DNA of 36,551 nucleotides from a virus. Below the pieces are notes generated by a model. The model saw nothing but the letters and a program-made list of their open reading frames with translations, made no database searches and was not told the DNA's origin. Positions 15,323 to 20,378 of the stretch are shown one piece after another. Made by a program: the position numbers and the translations under genes. Position 1 is the stretch's first letter. The number at the start of each line of letters is the position of its first letter. The DNA lies in the IMG/VR virus record IMGVR_UViG_3300019926_000038, positions 1-36,551 of that record; one strand, given 5' to 3'.

Positions 15323-15517
15323 ATGACCACCAAGACCGTGTCACACCGCGAACGGCTGCGCGATCTTATCGAAGACCACGACGTCTCGCCGTGGAAACTC
15401 GCCGACGAGCTGGGCCGGGACCACAAGTATTTTGCCCGCAAGATGAGCGGCGACCGCCCGACCTACCTTACAGACGTGTACGCGGTCGAGCACGCGCTGG
15501 AATGTGAAGAAGTGTGA
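15323..15517 (+). CDS. Cro/C1-type helix-turn-helix regulator
   Basis: This 64-aa protein starts at ATG 15323 (MTTKTVSHRERL). It is a single small HTH domain: LRDLIEDHDVSPWKLADELGRDHKYFARKMSGDRP, with helices 2 and 3 around SPWKLADELGRDHKYFARKM and a C-terminal helix DVYAVEHALE. It heads the plus arm and faces the divergent spacer, so it likely controls early transcription. No integrase accompanies it. Confidence 0.7.
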   Translation: MTTKTVSHRERLRDLIEDHDVSPWKLADELGRDHKYFARKMSGDRPTYLTDVYAVEHALECEEV

Positions 15518-15524
15518 AGACTCT

Positions 15525-15591
15525 CCCCATATGGGAACGGAATAGTCCCCATAGGGTAAGACATAGTGGAGATAGGGGGACAGAGGGGGAC
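15525..15591 (+). promoter_or_regulatory. Repeat cluster, candidate operator or promoter region
   Basis: CCCCATATGGG (palindromic core) lies at 15525-15535, and a related CCCCATAGGG 22 bases further on at 15547-15556. AGGGGGAC then occurs twice, at 15574-15581 and 15584-15591, one helical turn apart. The cluster fills the gap after the HTH gene and before the next supported start. Confidence 0.5.
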
Positions 15592-15621
15592 GCGCTCACG
15601 CTCACACAGACACTCAGGCTC

Positions 15622-15852
15622 ATGACGCACTTCGACCTCACTTACGACGCCGAGACGGAACTGGAAGGCAACCTGAACGACGACACGTTCAACGAGCTGC
15701 ATCCCGAGGGTGGGATCATTGAGGGATTCGTAGAGATGGGCGATTCGGTGTTCGTGCAGGTGTTCGACTTCGCCGAGGGGCAGGTCGTACAAGATGCGGC
15801 TGGCCTCTATAGCGATACGCTGGCGAATGACGTGCGAGACGCTGATTGGTAG
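15622..15852 (+). CDS. Small acidic hypothetical protein
   Basis: This 76-aa protein starts at ATG 15622 (MTHFDLTYDAETELEG). A GTG start at 15514 would add a basic stretch made from the operator-like repeats, so I prefer the shorter form. The product is very acidic and strand-rich (GFVEMGDSVFVQVFDFAEGQVVQDAAG). It ends six bases before the first tRNA-like gene and may share its transcript. Confidence 0.55.
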   Translation: MTHFDLTYDAETELEGNLNDDTFNELHPEGGIIEGFVEMGDSVFVQVFDFAEGQVVQDAAGLYSDTLANDVRDADW

Positions 15853-15858
15853 GACGCG

Positions 15859-15978
15859 GCGGGTGAGGCGAAATGGTACACGCGCCCTAGAGTGCCATGA
15901 AATGCAGTGTGTTGATATCAGCACTGTAACATGGGTGACACCTAGGGAGGCTTGATGGTTCGAGTCCATCCACCCGCT
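15859..15978 (+). tRNA. tRNA-like RNA 1 with a long hairpin in place of the anticodon loop
   Basis: The acceptor stem is perfect over 7 bp (GCGGGTG 15859-15865 with CACCCGC 15971-15977), with T as discriminator. The T arm is perfect (GATGG 15954-15958 / CCATC 15966-15970, loop TTCGAGT). The D arm has GCG/CGC and a GG-containing loop. The anticodon stem (CCCTA 15885-15889 / TAGGG 15943-15947) does not close on 7 bases but holds 53 bases that themselves fold: CCATG/CATGG, then TGCAGTG/CACTGTA and a TTGATAT loop. There is no encoded CCA (TCAA follows). Acceptor and U73 recall tRNA-Gly. Length is 120 nt instead of ~73. It is not a normal decoding tRNA. Confidence 0.75.
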
Positions 15979-15990
15979 CAATATATGACT

Positions 15991-16085
15991 GCGGCCGAGC
16001 TCCCGGCGAGCGCCACCTCTCCTTCTTTTTTGGGCGAAGGGGCGACCGAGGTGGAGGGCAGCTTCGAGTGCTGCCGGCCGCGCCA
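15991..16085 (+). tRNA. tRNA-like RNA 2 with a long hairpin in place of the anticodon loop
   Basis: The acceptor stem is perfect over 7 bp (GCGGCCG 15991-15997 with CGGCCGC 16075-16081), followed by G and an encoded CCA (16083-16085). The T arm is perfect (GCAGC/GCTGC, loop TTCGAGT 16063-16069). The D arm is short (GCTC/GAGC, loop CCGGC). The anticodon-stem position pairs CCACCTC (16013-16019) with GAGGTGG (16048-16054), and the interior holds a second stem CCTTC/GAAGG with loop TTTTTTGGGC. There is no 7-base anticodon loop. It lies 12 bases after tRNA-like RNA 1. A class II tRNA fold with a normal anticodon was tried and failed. Confidence 0.7.
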
Positions 16086-16101
16086 CGCACAACACGAGAC
16101 G

Positions 16102-16278
16102 ATGATTGACCCGCCACGATGGGAAGACGTTCTGGACGAGGAGAGCATCCCTCCCGGCCTCGTGGCGGACTGGATGCGCTATTGGGAATCGGTGCCAGAC
16201 TCCCCCTCGCTCGCACGAGCGGAGGGTTGCGCCGACGATGCAATGGCGCTGCTAGAAGCGACGATGCCTGAGCCGTAG
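16102..16278 (+). CDS. Small acidic hypothetical protein
   Basis: This 58-aa protein starts at ATG 16102 (MIDPPRWEDVLDEESIPPG). A longer frame from 15985 would lie entirely over tRNA-like RNA 2, so the shorter start is chosen. The product is acidic and helical (ADDAMALLEATMPEP). It follows the tRNA-like genes and precedes a hairpin. Confidence 0.5.
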   Translation: MIDPPRWEDVLDEESIPPGLVADWMRYWESVPDSPSLARAEGCADDAMALLEATMPEP

Positions 16279-16300
16279 GCACGACGCTTGCACACAGAAA

Positions 16301-16331
16301 GCCCCTCGCCAGTCCTATGCTGACGAGGGGC
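16301..16331 (+). ncRNA. Intergenic hairpin
   Basis: GCCCCTCG (16301-16308) pairs with CGAGGGGC (16324-16331), and inside CAG pairs with CTG, leaving a 7-base loop (TCCTATG). There is no U-tract on the plus strand; on the minus strand the stem is followed by TTTC. It lies 37 bases before the next start and may be a processing site or a weak minus-strand terminator. Confidence 0.6.
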
Positions 16332-16368
16332 GGAGACGCTACCATACTCCACACATCCATTTCAAGCC

Positions 16369-16746
16369 ATGAAAACAACTGAGGTTTCTCCCATGCGCAC
16401 GCGGTTCTGCATGGTTGACGGCAAGCCCCGTGCTCTCAGCAATCGCGTGCAGAAAATCAACGGCACGCACCGTGGATACCGGATGCTTTTCGGTCCCGAT
16501 GGACTTGAGGACGTGGTGCCGGAAAGCATGTGGAAAGAGATGCTGATGCAGGACCGCGTTGCCCCCTTCCCCGCGAGCGACAAGATCGGCCGCTCCCCTG
16601 ACGACAAGATTGAGCGGCTGTCCGACCGCATCGGCGAGGTGCCCGATGGGGTGGACAAGGACCCCCTCACGCCGCAGAAGGCGCTCAACCGGGCGCTGGC
16701 ACACGCTCGGTACTTGTCCGCGACGGACAAGGGGGGGCACCCATGA
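16369..16746 (+). CDS. Hypothetical protein
   Basis: This 125-aa protein starts MKTTEVSPMRTRFCMVDGKPR. The front half reads like a small basic domain (SNRVQKINGTHRGYRMLFGPDGLEDVVPE); the rest is helical and charged (DDKIERLSDRIGEVPDGVDKD, QKALNRALAHARYLSATDKGGHP). The leader contains ACTCCACACATCC, the motif seen at other early starts. It overlaps the next gene by ATGA. Confidence 0.55.
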   Translation: MKTTEVSPMRTRFCMVDGKPRALSNRVQKINGTHRGYRMLFGPDGLEDVVPESMWKEMLMQDRVAPFPASDKIGRSPDDKIERLSDRIGEVPDGVDKDPLTPQKALNRALAHARYLSATDKGGHP

Positions 16747-16952
16747 GTAGGCCCCACCGCGAGTCCGATCTCGCTGAGTACCGACTAGCCACCTGCCCCG
16801 CCTGCGACGAGGAGAAGATGCACAAGGTTCTCGCCGAGCAGGGGGCACACGCCGGCGCCGACGCCTTCGGATGCTGGCGCGTCGAGTACCTGCTCGAATG
16901 CGCCTGCGGGCACAGGTGGCGTCACAACACCTTCCACAGAGACGAACCCTAG
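16743..16952 (+). CDS. Small zinc-ribbon protein
   Basis: This 69-aa protein has CPAC near residue 18 and CACGH near residue 55 (LLECACGHRW), giving a four-ligand zinc ribbon of rubredoxin/TFIIS type. It is coupled to the upstream gene by ATGA. The many small zinc-ribbon proteins of this genome suggest nucleic-acid or host-protein interactions, but this one is not recognised. Confidence 0.6.
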   Translation: MSRPHRESDLAEYRLATCPACDEEKMHKVLAEQGAHAGADAFGCWRVEYLLECACGHRWRHNTFHRDEP

Positions 16953-16954
16953 AT

Positions 16955-17158
16955 ATGAGCGGCCAGCCCCACACCCTCGGCAGCGGAGGCATTTCGTCGG
17001 AGGCGCAGGACCTTCAGGAAGAGCTCGCGATGCGCATCCAGCAGATCGAGCGGCTGGAAGAAGAGAACCGGCGCCTGCGGGATGAGAACGCCGCTCTGAA
17101 GGCCGAGAATCGTAAGCTGCGCAACGAAAACATGCTCGGAGGTGGTCACGATGAATAG
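16955..17158 (+). CDS. Small leucine-zipper-like coiled-coil protein
   Basis: This 67-aa protein starts at ATG 16955 (MSGQPHTLGSGG). Residues 20-58 form a heptad coiled coil with Leu and Asn at core positions (IQQIERLEEENRRLRDENAA, then LKAENRKLRNEN), much like a bZIP zipper without the basic region. It probably dimerises. Its 3' end carries a strong SD that serves the next gene. Confidence 0.6.
   Translation: MSGQPHTLGSGGISSEAQDLQEELAMRIQQIERLEEENRRLRDENAALKAENRKLRNENMLGGGHDE
17136..17154 (+). repeat. 19-bp direct repeat with SD and start codon, copy 1
   Basis: TCGGAGGTGGTCACGATGA contains GGAGGTG six bases before an ATG. An identical copy lies at 17296-17314, exactly 160 bases downstream. 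Copy 1 serves the 55-aa membrane gene and copy 2 the following one. Most genes here have no SD. Confidence 0.85.
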
Positions 17159-17318
17159 GTTTAATCAGGTGGAGGCTTGGGTTGGAATGTGGGGATCGTT
17201 AATACTTGGCAGATTGACCTACATGGATGATGGCACTACTGTGGAGTTTTGGGTCTGTCATGGGTTTGCGATCATCTGTGCTTTGTTCGTTGTTTTCGGA
17301 GGTGGTCACGATGATTAA
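17151..17318 (+). CDS. Small membrane protein between two 19-bp repeats
   Basis: This 55-aa protein starts MNRFNQVEAWVGMWGSLILG and ends with a hydrophobic segment (FWVCHGFAIICALFVVFGG) and HDD. It has one or two membrane segments. Its ATG overlaps the TAG of the coiled-coil gene. The DNA is visibly less GC-rich than its neighbours and is flanked by exact 19-bp repeats, as if a small module had been inserted or duplicated. Confidence 0.55.
   Translation: MNRFNQVEAWVGMWGSLILGRLTYMDDGTTVEFWVCHGFAIICALFVVFGGGHDD
17296..17314 (+). repeat. 19-bp direct repeat with SD and start codon, copy 2
   Basis: This is identical to 17136-17154. Its ATG (17311) starts the next membrane protein and lies within the last codons of the 55-aa gene. 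Confidence 0.85.
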
Positions 17319-17592
17319 GACCATCGCACTCGCTGCCGCCGGCATCGCCGCTTGGCTCATCGCGGGCGCCATCTTCAGCACCATTGCGCTCGACCTGCTG
17401 GCGACCTACTACGAGCGCACCGAGCAGGACGGGCACGAGCACCGCGAGGTGCCCGACCTCGGGCAGACGCTCACAGGTATCCACATTGACAGCCGCGAGG
17501 AAATGGTGACGCGGCCGCCGCCCGTGCCGACCGAGCAGGGCGTGACACAGGCCGACCTCGACGCTCATTTTCACGACCACAGGCGCAACTAA
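17311..17592 (+). CDS. Single-pass membrane protein
   Basis: This 93-aa protein starts at ATG 17311 (MIKTIALAAAG), chosen because GGAGGTG lies six bases upstream. Residues 3-30 form a hydrophobic helix (TIALAAAGIAAWLIAGAIFS), followed by an acidic, His-rich tail (DGHEHREVPDLG, DAHFHDHRRN). It could be a membrane anchor for exclusion or another accessory function. No family is recognised. Confidence 0.6.
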   Translation: MIKTIALAAAGIAAWLIAGAIFSTIALDLLATYYERTEQDGHEHREVPDLGQTLTGIHIDSREEMVTRPPPVPTEQGVTQADLDAHFHDHRRN

Positions 17593-17594
17593 CC

Positions 17595-17795
17595 ATGTCC
17601 AAGCGCGGATTCAAAAAGATAGAAGTCAAGAGGCAAGCGGTCATCCACCTCGATTCTGAGGATATTGATGACCTTGTGGAGCTGCTTGACCTTGCTCGTG
17701 TTAGGCTGAACCGCAATGAGTGGCCGAGACGCGAAGAGTATGCCGACCGCCTTAGAGGCACCCTTGACCAATACTTCCAAGAACTGACCGAATAG
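17595..17795 (+). CDS. Small hypothetical protein
   Basis: This 66-aa protein starts with basic residues (MSKRGFKKIEVKRQAVIHLD) followed by acidic helices (SEDIDDLVELLDLARVRLN, YADRLRGTLDQYFQELTE). The pattern resembles a ribbon-helix-helix-like or small helical dimer, but the match is weak. It lies 2 bases after the preceding gene. Confidence 0.5.
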   Translation: MSKRGFKKIEVKRQAVIHLDSEDIDDLVELLDLARVRLNRNEWPRREEYADRLRGTLDQYFQELTE

Positions 17796-17797
17796 CC

Positions 17798-18037
17798 ATG
17801 CCATCACAAGACACCGACGAAGCGATTATGGGCAGCCGCCTATCTGACGCACAGGACCGCATCGAAGAGCTTGAAGCCGAGGTGTCGCGGCTGCGGGACG
17901 AGTTTGCTTCCGTGCATACAGGGCTATCTTTTTTCTTGCGGCCGGATGTAAGCCGGAAGCCTCGCAAAGATGAGATTAAACGGTTCATGGAAAGCATTGA
18001 AGACGCCCTCAACGCGGCGGAGGACGGCCATGAGTAG
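17798..18037 (+). CDS. Small coiled-coil protein
   Basis: This 79-aa protein has a heptad segment ([20 protein letters not shown], residues ~15-36), then a basic link ([14 protein letters not shown]) and a helix ([18 protein letters not shown]). It is the second coiled-coil gene in the cluster. It is coupled to the next gene by overlapping start and stop. No function is recognised. Confidence 0.5.
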   Translation: MPSQDTDEAIMGSRLSDAQDRIEELEAEVSRLRDEFASVHTGLSFFLRPDVSRKPRKDEIKRFMESIEDALNAAEDGHE

Positions 18038-18380
18038 CTTCGACGTCGAACGATCCCACTTCCGCGCCAACGTGCAGAGCATCGGCGAGTACCACTACCT
18101 CGTCGGCTGTGAGCGGCTGTCTGCGACTGGCTGGCGCGAAGAAGAAGGCGTCGGGTGGCACGGCCCCGCCAAGACCGAGGACGCCTTAGAAGACCTCGCA
18201 GACGCCCGTAACGAGGAGGTGCAGCGCCTTATCAACGCGACGCAGATGACGCGGGCGCGGAATCGGCTGCGGAATTTGCATCACGAGCCGGGGCCGAACG
18301 AGCTCGACCCAGGCCAGGTGGAGACGCACACGCGGACTGAGGGCGGGCGGCGGACCTTTCATCACACGATCATTGATTAG
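18030..18380 (+). CDS. Hypothetical protein
   Basis: This 116-aa protein starts at ATG 18030 ([19 protein letters not shown]). It has a beta-rich front ([20 protein letters not shown]), a helical acidic middle ([20 protein letters not shown]) and a His/Arg-rich end ([11 protein letters not shown]). It overlaps the coiled-coil gene. No family is recognised. Confidence 0.5.
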   Translation: MSSFDVERSHFRANVQSIGEYHYLVGCERLSATGWREEEGVGWHGPAKTEDALEDLADARNEEVQRLINATQMTRARNRLRNLHHEPGPNELDPGQVETHTRTEGGRRTFHHTIID

Positions 18381-18389
18381 CTTTTTCCG

Positions 18390-18599
18390 ATGGACCAGCT
18401 AGAGACCTACATTGAAATTCTTAAAGACCGCCGTGACGGACTACTTCGTCGTGGGAGTGCAAAAGTAAGATCAGCCGCCGAAGAGAACCCAATGACGACG
18501 GCTGATACTGTTGCCAATGCAGCCCTTGAGATTGCTAAGGCGAACGTGCTGCACGACGTGATCCGTAGCCTCAAAGAAATTGAAAATGATGACGCCTAG
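18390..18599 (+). CDS. Small helical protein
   Basis: This 69-aa protein starts MDQLETYIEILKDRRDGLLRR and is nearly all helix, ending VIRSLKEIENDDA. It lies 9 bases after the previous stop and overlaps the next small gene by 14 bases. No family is recognised. Confidence 0.5.
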   Translation: MDQLETYIEILKDRRDGLLRRGSAKVRSAAEENPMTTADTVANAALEIAKANVLHDVIRSLKEIENDDA

Positions 18600-18735
18600 A
18601 CGCATCGGCGCCTACCGGGGCGTGTGGCGCCTCGTGGACCGCCGGCTGGGCGCGGTGTCCGTCGAGTTCTGGTTCGACTGGCGCCGCGCCGAGCGCGCTG
18701 CTCAACGACTTCGACAGACGAGCCTTGACCTATGA
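18586..18735 (+). CDS. Small basic protein
   Basis: This 49-aa frame starts at ATG 18586 or 18589 and reads MMTPRRIGAYRGVWRLVDRR, ending RAAQRLRQTSLDL. It is Arg/Trp-rich, unlike the acidic neighbours, and could bind nucleic acid. It overlaps the genes on both sides (14 bases and 4 bases, the latter ATGA), which favours a real gene although it is short. Confidence 0.45.
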   Translation: MMTPRRIGAYRGVWRLVDRRLGAVSVEFWFDWRRAERAAQRLRQTSLDL

Positions 18736-18917
18736 CCGTCGTAGAGCCGCCACCGCTGGGCAATCGATTCACCTGCGAGAAGTGGGCCGTCGTGCGGTGC
18801 ACGTGCGGCGAGGAGCAGGTGGTGGATGAGTTTCAATACAACGGCGGCGTGGCGATCGAGTGCGGGTGCGGGTGGATTGACTTCGTAGACCTTCGACAAC
18901 ACGCCTCTGGGACATGA
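18732..18917 (+). CDS. Small zinc-ribbon protein
   Basis: This 61-aa protein carries CTCGEE near residue 23 and CGCGW near residue 44 (AIECGCGWIDF), a four-Cys ribbon. It has an ATGA overlap with both the preceding basic protein and the following gene. Unrecognised, but the metal site is clear. Confidence 0.6.
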   Translation: MTVVEPPPLGNRFTCEKWAVVRCTCGEEQVVDEFQYNGGVAIECGCGWIDFVDLRQHASGT

Positions 18918-19207
18918 CCGACAACTTTCCTTCTGCCCCGTGGCACGCCGAGCCCCCGAGCGAAGATGATTACGCGCACGTCTGGGCATCTGATGGCGAC
19001 CTGGTGTGTACCGTGTGCGAGTCGCTGCCGCACGGCGAGACGCACATGGACCGCGCTGAATTGATCGCCGTCGCCCCCGACCTCCTGGCGGCCGCACGCA
19101 AAGCCGAAGATGTACTGTCGTGGGTCGAGGACAAGCCGCCCACCGCCCAGCGCGAGGAGGTGGAGGCGCTTGAGGAACTTCGGGACGCGATCGACAAGGC
19201 CACGTAG
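18914..19207 (+). CDS. Ead/Ea22-like phage accessory protein
   Basis: This 97-aa protein contains AELIAVAPDLLAAARKAEDVL (residues ~48-68), the IAxAPxLL motif found in many phage accessory proteins such as Ead/Ea22 types and related early proteins. The front has CTVCESLPHGETH, a possible half metal site. The function of the family is poorly known. It is coupled to the upstream gene (ATGA). Confidence 0.55.
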   Translation: MTDNFPSAPWHAEPPSEDDYAHVWASDGDLVCTVCESLPHGETHMDRAELIAVAPDLLAAARKAEDVLSWVEDKPPTAQREEVEALEELRDAIDKAT

Positions 19208-19233
19208 ACTCTACACACCTACGCGATTACGTT

Positions 19234-19665
19234 ATGGACCTAGACGAGTACAAAGACGCGCGCGACAGCGCCAGCGAGGAAGAAATACACAAGGCGCTCA
19301 TCAAGTGGGCCGGATACAAGGAAGCGGAGATGCCCGCGCTGCGCCTGCTGCACCACGTCCCGAACGGTGGAAAGATGCCGCCCGGGAGTGCCGGCAAGCT
19401 GAAGGGGATGGGGATGAAGCGGGGCGTGCCGGACCTCGTGTTGCCCGTGCCGCGTGGCAGCTATCACGGCCTATATCTTGAGCTCAAAAGCCCGAGCGGC
19501 CGCGTGCGCCCCACACAGCGGTGGTGGCTACAGGCGCTCGCGGAAGAGGGCTACGCCGTCGAGGTGGCATACTGCTTAGACGACGCAATCGAGGCGGTGG
19601 AGGAATACCTGGCCGGCGAGCACGAGCGGCGCGCTGACCTTTCTGGTAAAACTGAACGGCCATGA
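19234..19665 (+). CDS. VRR-NUC domain nuclease
   Basis: This 143-aa protein fits the stand-alone phage VRR-NUC type. Conserved parts are E-rich helix 1 (EEEIHKALIKW), HVPNGG (41-46), GMKRGVPDLVL (60-70, catalytic Asp67), GLYLELKS (79-86, catalytic Glu83 and Lys85), Q95 and GYAVE. The family cuts Holliday junction-like or flapped DNA, so it may resolve branched DNA before packaging. It lies at the distal part of the plus arm. Confidence 0.85.
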   Translation: MDLDEYKDARDSASEEEIHKALIKWAGYKEAEMPALRLLHHVPNGGKMPPGSAGKLKGMGMKRGVPDLVLPVPRGSYHGLYLELKSPSGRVRPTQRWWLQALAEEGYAVEVAYCLDDAIEAVEEYLAGEHERRADLSGKTERP

Positions 19666-19889
19666 CTGACCGCCTAACCTGGACCGACGAAGCGCCGACC
19701 GAGCCTGGATGGTACTGGCTTCGCACCAATCCCGACGTTGGCATTTCGCCGCGTGTCGTGAAGGTAATAGAGCGTGATGCAAGCCTGCGAGTGAACGACA
19801 CACTAGACGACGCCGGCATTGACCACGAGCTCGGTGAGTACGACAACTACCAGTGGGCCGGCCCCATCCCGCAGCCTGTAGAATCGTAA
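19662..19889 (+). CDS. Small phage protein of the 'PGWYW' type
   Basis: This 75-aa protein contains EPGWYWLRTNPD (residues 13-24) and ends YDNYQWAGPIPQP, a layout common among small phage proteins (DUF551-like). The role of that group is unknown. It overlaps the nuclease gene by ATGA. Confidence 0.6.
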   Translation: MTDRLTWTDEAPTEPGWYWLRTNPDVGISPRVVKVIERDASLRVNDTLDDAGIDHELGEYDNYQWAGPIPQPVES

Positions 19890-19894
19890 CGGAA

Positions 19895-19919
19895 AGGCGC
19901 GGCGTTAGATTCCGCGCCT
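19895..19919 (+). ncRNA. Intergenic hairpin
   Basis: AGGCGCGG (19895-19902) pairs perfectly with CCGCGCCT (19912-19919) around a 9-base loop. There is no U-tract on the plus strand. As with the hairpin at 16301-16331 it is preceded by AAA-type sequence and followed by GGA, about 40 bases before a start codon. Confidence 0.6.
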
Positions 19920-19963
19920 GGATGTGTCTACTTGCGCCCACACGCTCACAACAGCCTGATCCC

Positions 19964-20335
19964 ATGCGCTACCTGCTGCCGCTCCTACTGCTTTTCGTTG
20001 GTTGCGACACGTTGCCAGTCGCCTACGCCCCCGAGAACCCTGAGCCCGCGCACACGCTCGTTCTGAAGGCGCAGGACGGCGAGGGGCTACGTGCCGCCGC
20101 GCTCCGCATCAGCGACGACACGTACATCCGTTGCCCAACGCGGCCGGACAACTACACCTCAAAAGCCGAGCATCACTTCAAGTTCGATGCTGATGAGCAG
20201 CTAGAGGTGTCCTTGCCGGCCGAAACGCCCGTCATTGCTATTGCTGATGGCGACACGCTGCGGGCCACGACGAACGACCTAGGCGGCACGCCCACGCCCA
20301 CGCTGCCGTGCCGGCCGCCCTCGCCGTGGGAATAG
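19964..20335 (+). CDS. Small lipoprotein
   Basis: This 123-aa protein starts at ATG 19964. Residues 1-14 are a lipoprotein signal (MRYLLPLLLLFVGC), with lipobox FVGC and the lipidated Cys at 14. The mature part is beta-rich with two Cys (TYIRCPTRP, TLPCRPP), possibly disulphide-bonded. It is the last gene of the plus arm. Phage lipoproteins at such positions often block superinfection or act as outer-membrane spanins; the choice is open. Confidence 0.7.
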   Translation: MRYLLPLLLLFVGCDTLPVAYAPENPEPAHTLVLKAQDGEGLRAAALRISDDTYIRCPTRPDNYTSKAEHHFKFDADEQLEVSLPAETPVIAIADGDTLRATTNDLGGTPTPTLPCRPPSPWE

Positions 20336-20378
20336 CCCGTCGCTTCACGACCTCAAGGGCAGACGTAACGCTGTCGTT
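20336..20378. other. Convergence point of the two transcription arms
   Basis: The plus arm ends at 20335 and the minus arm at 20379. The 43 bases hold a short GGGC/GCCC pairing and a TCGTTTT run on the plus strand, but no strong terminator hairpin. Confidence 0.4.

Noticed and set aside
15885-15947. Archaeal bulge-helix-bulge tRNA intron
   Set aside because: Splicing at 37/38 would not leave a U33-containing 7-base loop, and the phage uses DnaB, pointing to a bacterial host.
15954-15980. attP site: T arm and 3' end of a tRNA as phage attachment site
   Set aside because: Both acceptor halves and the D arm are present, so it is a whole tRNA-like gene, and no integrase was found in the genome.
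16025-16035. TTTTTTGGG loop of tRNA-like RNA 2 as an antisense to the chaperone slip region
   Set aside because: The chaperone mRNA carries the same sense (TTTTTTGGG), not the complement, so no pairing is possible.
16010-16060. Class II tRNA (Ser/Leu/Sec type) with a long variable arm in tRNA-like RNA 2
   Set aside because: I found no 5-bp stem with a 7-base loop at the anticodon position; the only good pairing is the long continuous hairpin.
15463-16095. A 210-codon minus-strand frame containing GWMDSNHQ
   Set aside because: It runs antisense through both tRNA-like genes, the HTH end and an acidic plus gene. Phrases such as MDSNHQ are typical artefacts of translating the antisense of a tRNA T arm; this in fact supports the tRNA call.
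15887-16378. A minus-strand frame ending RVDGLEPSSLPRCHP
   Set aside because: It is the antisense of the tRNA-like 3' ends and neighbouring genes; RVDGLEPS is another known tRNA-antisense artefact.
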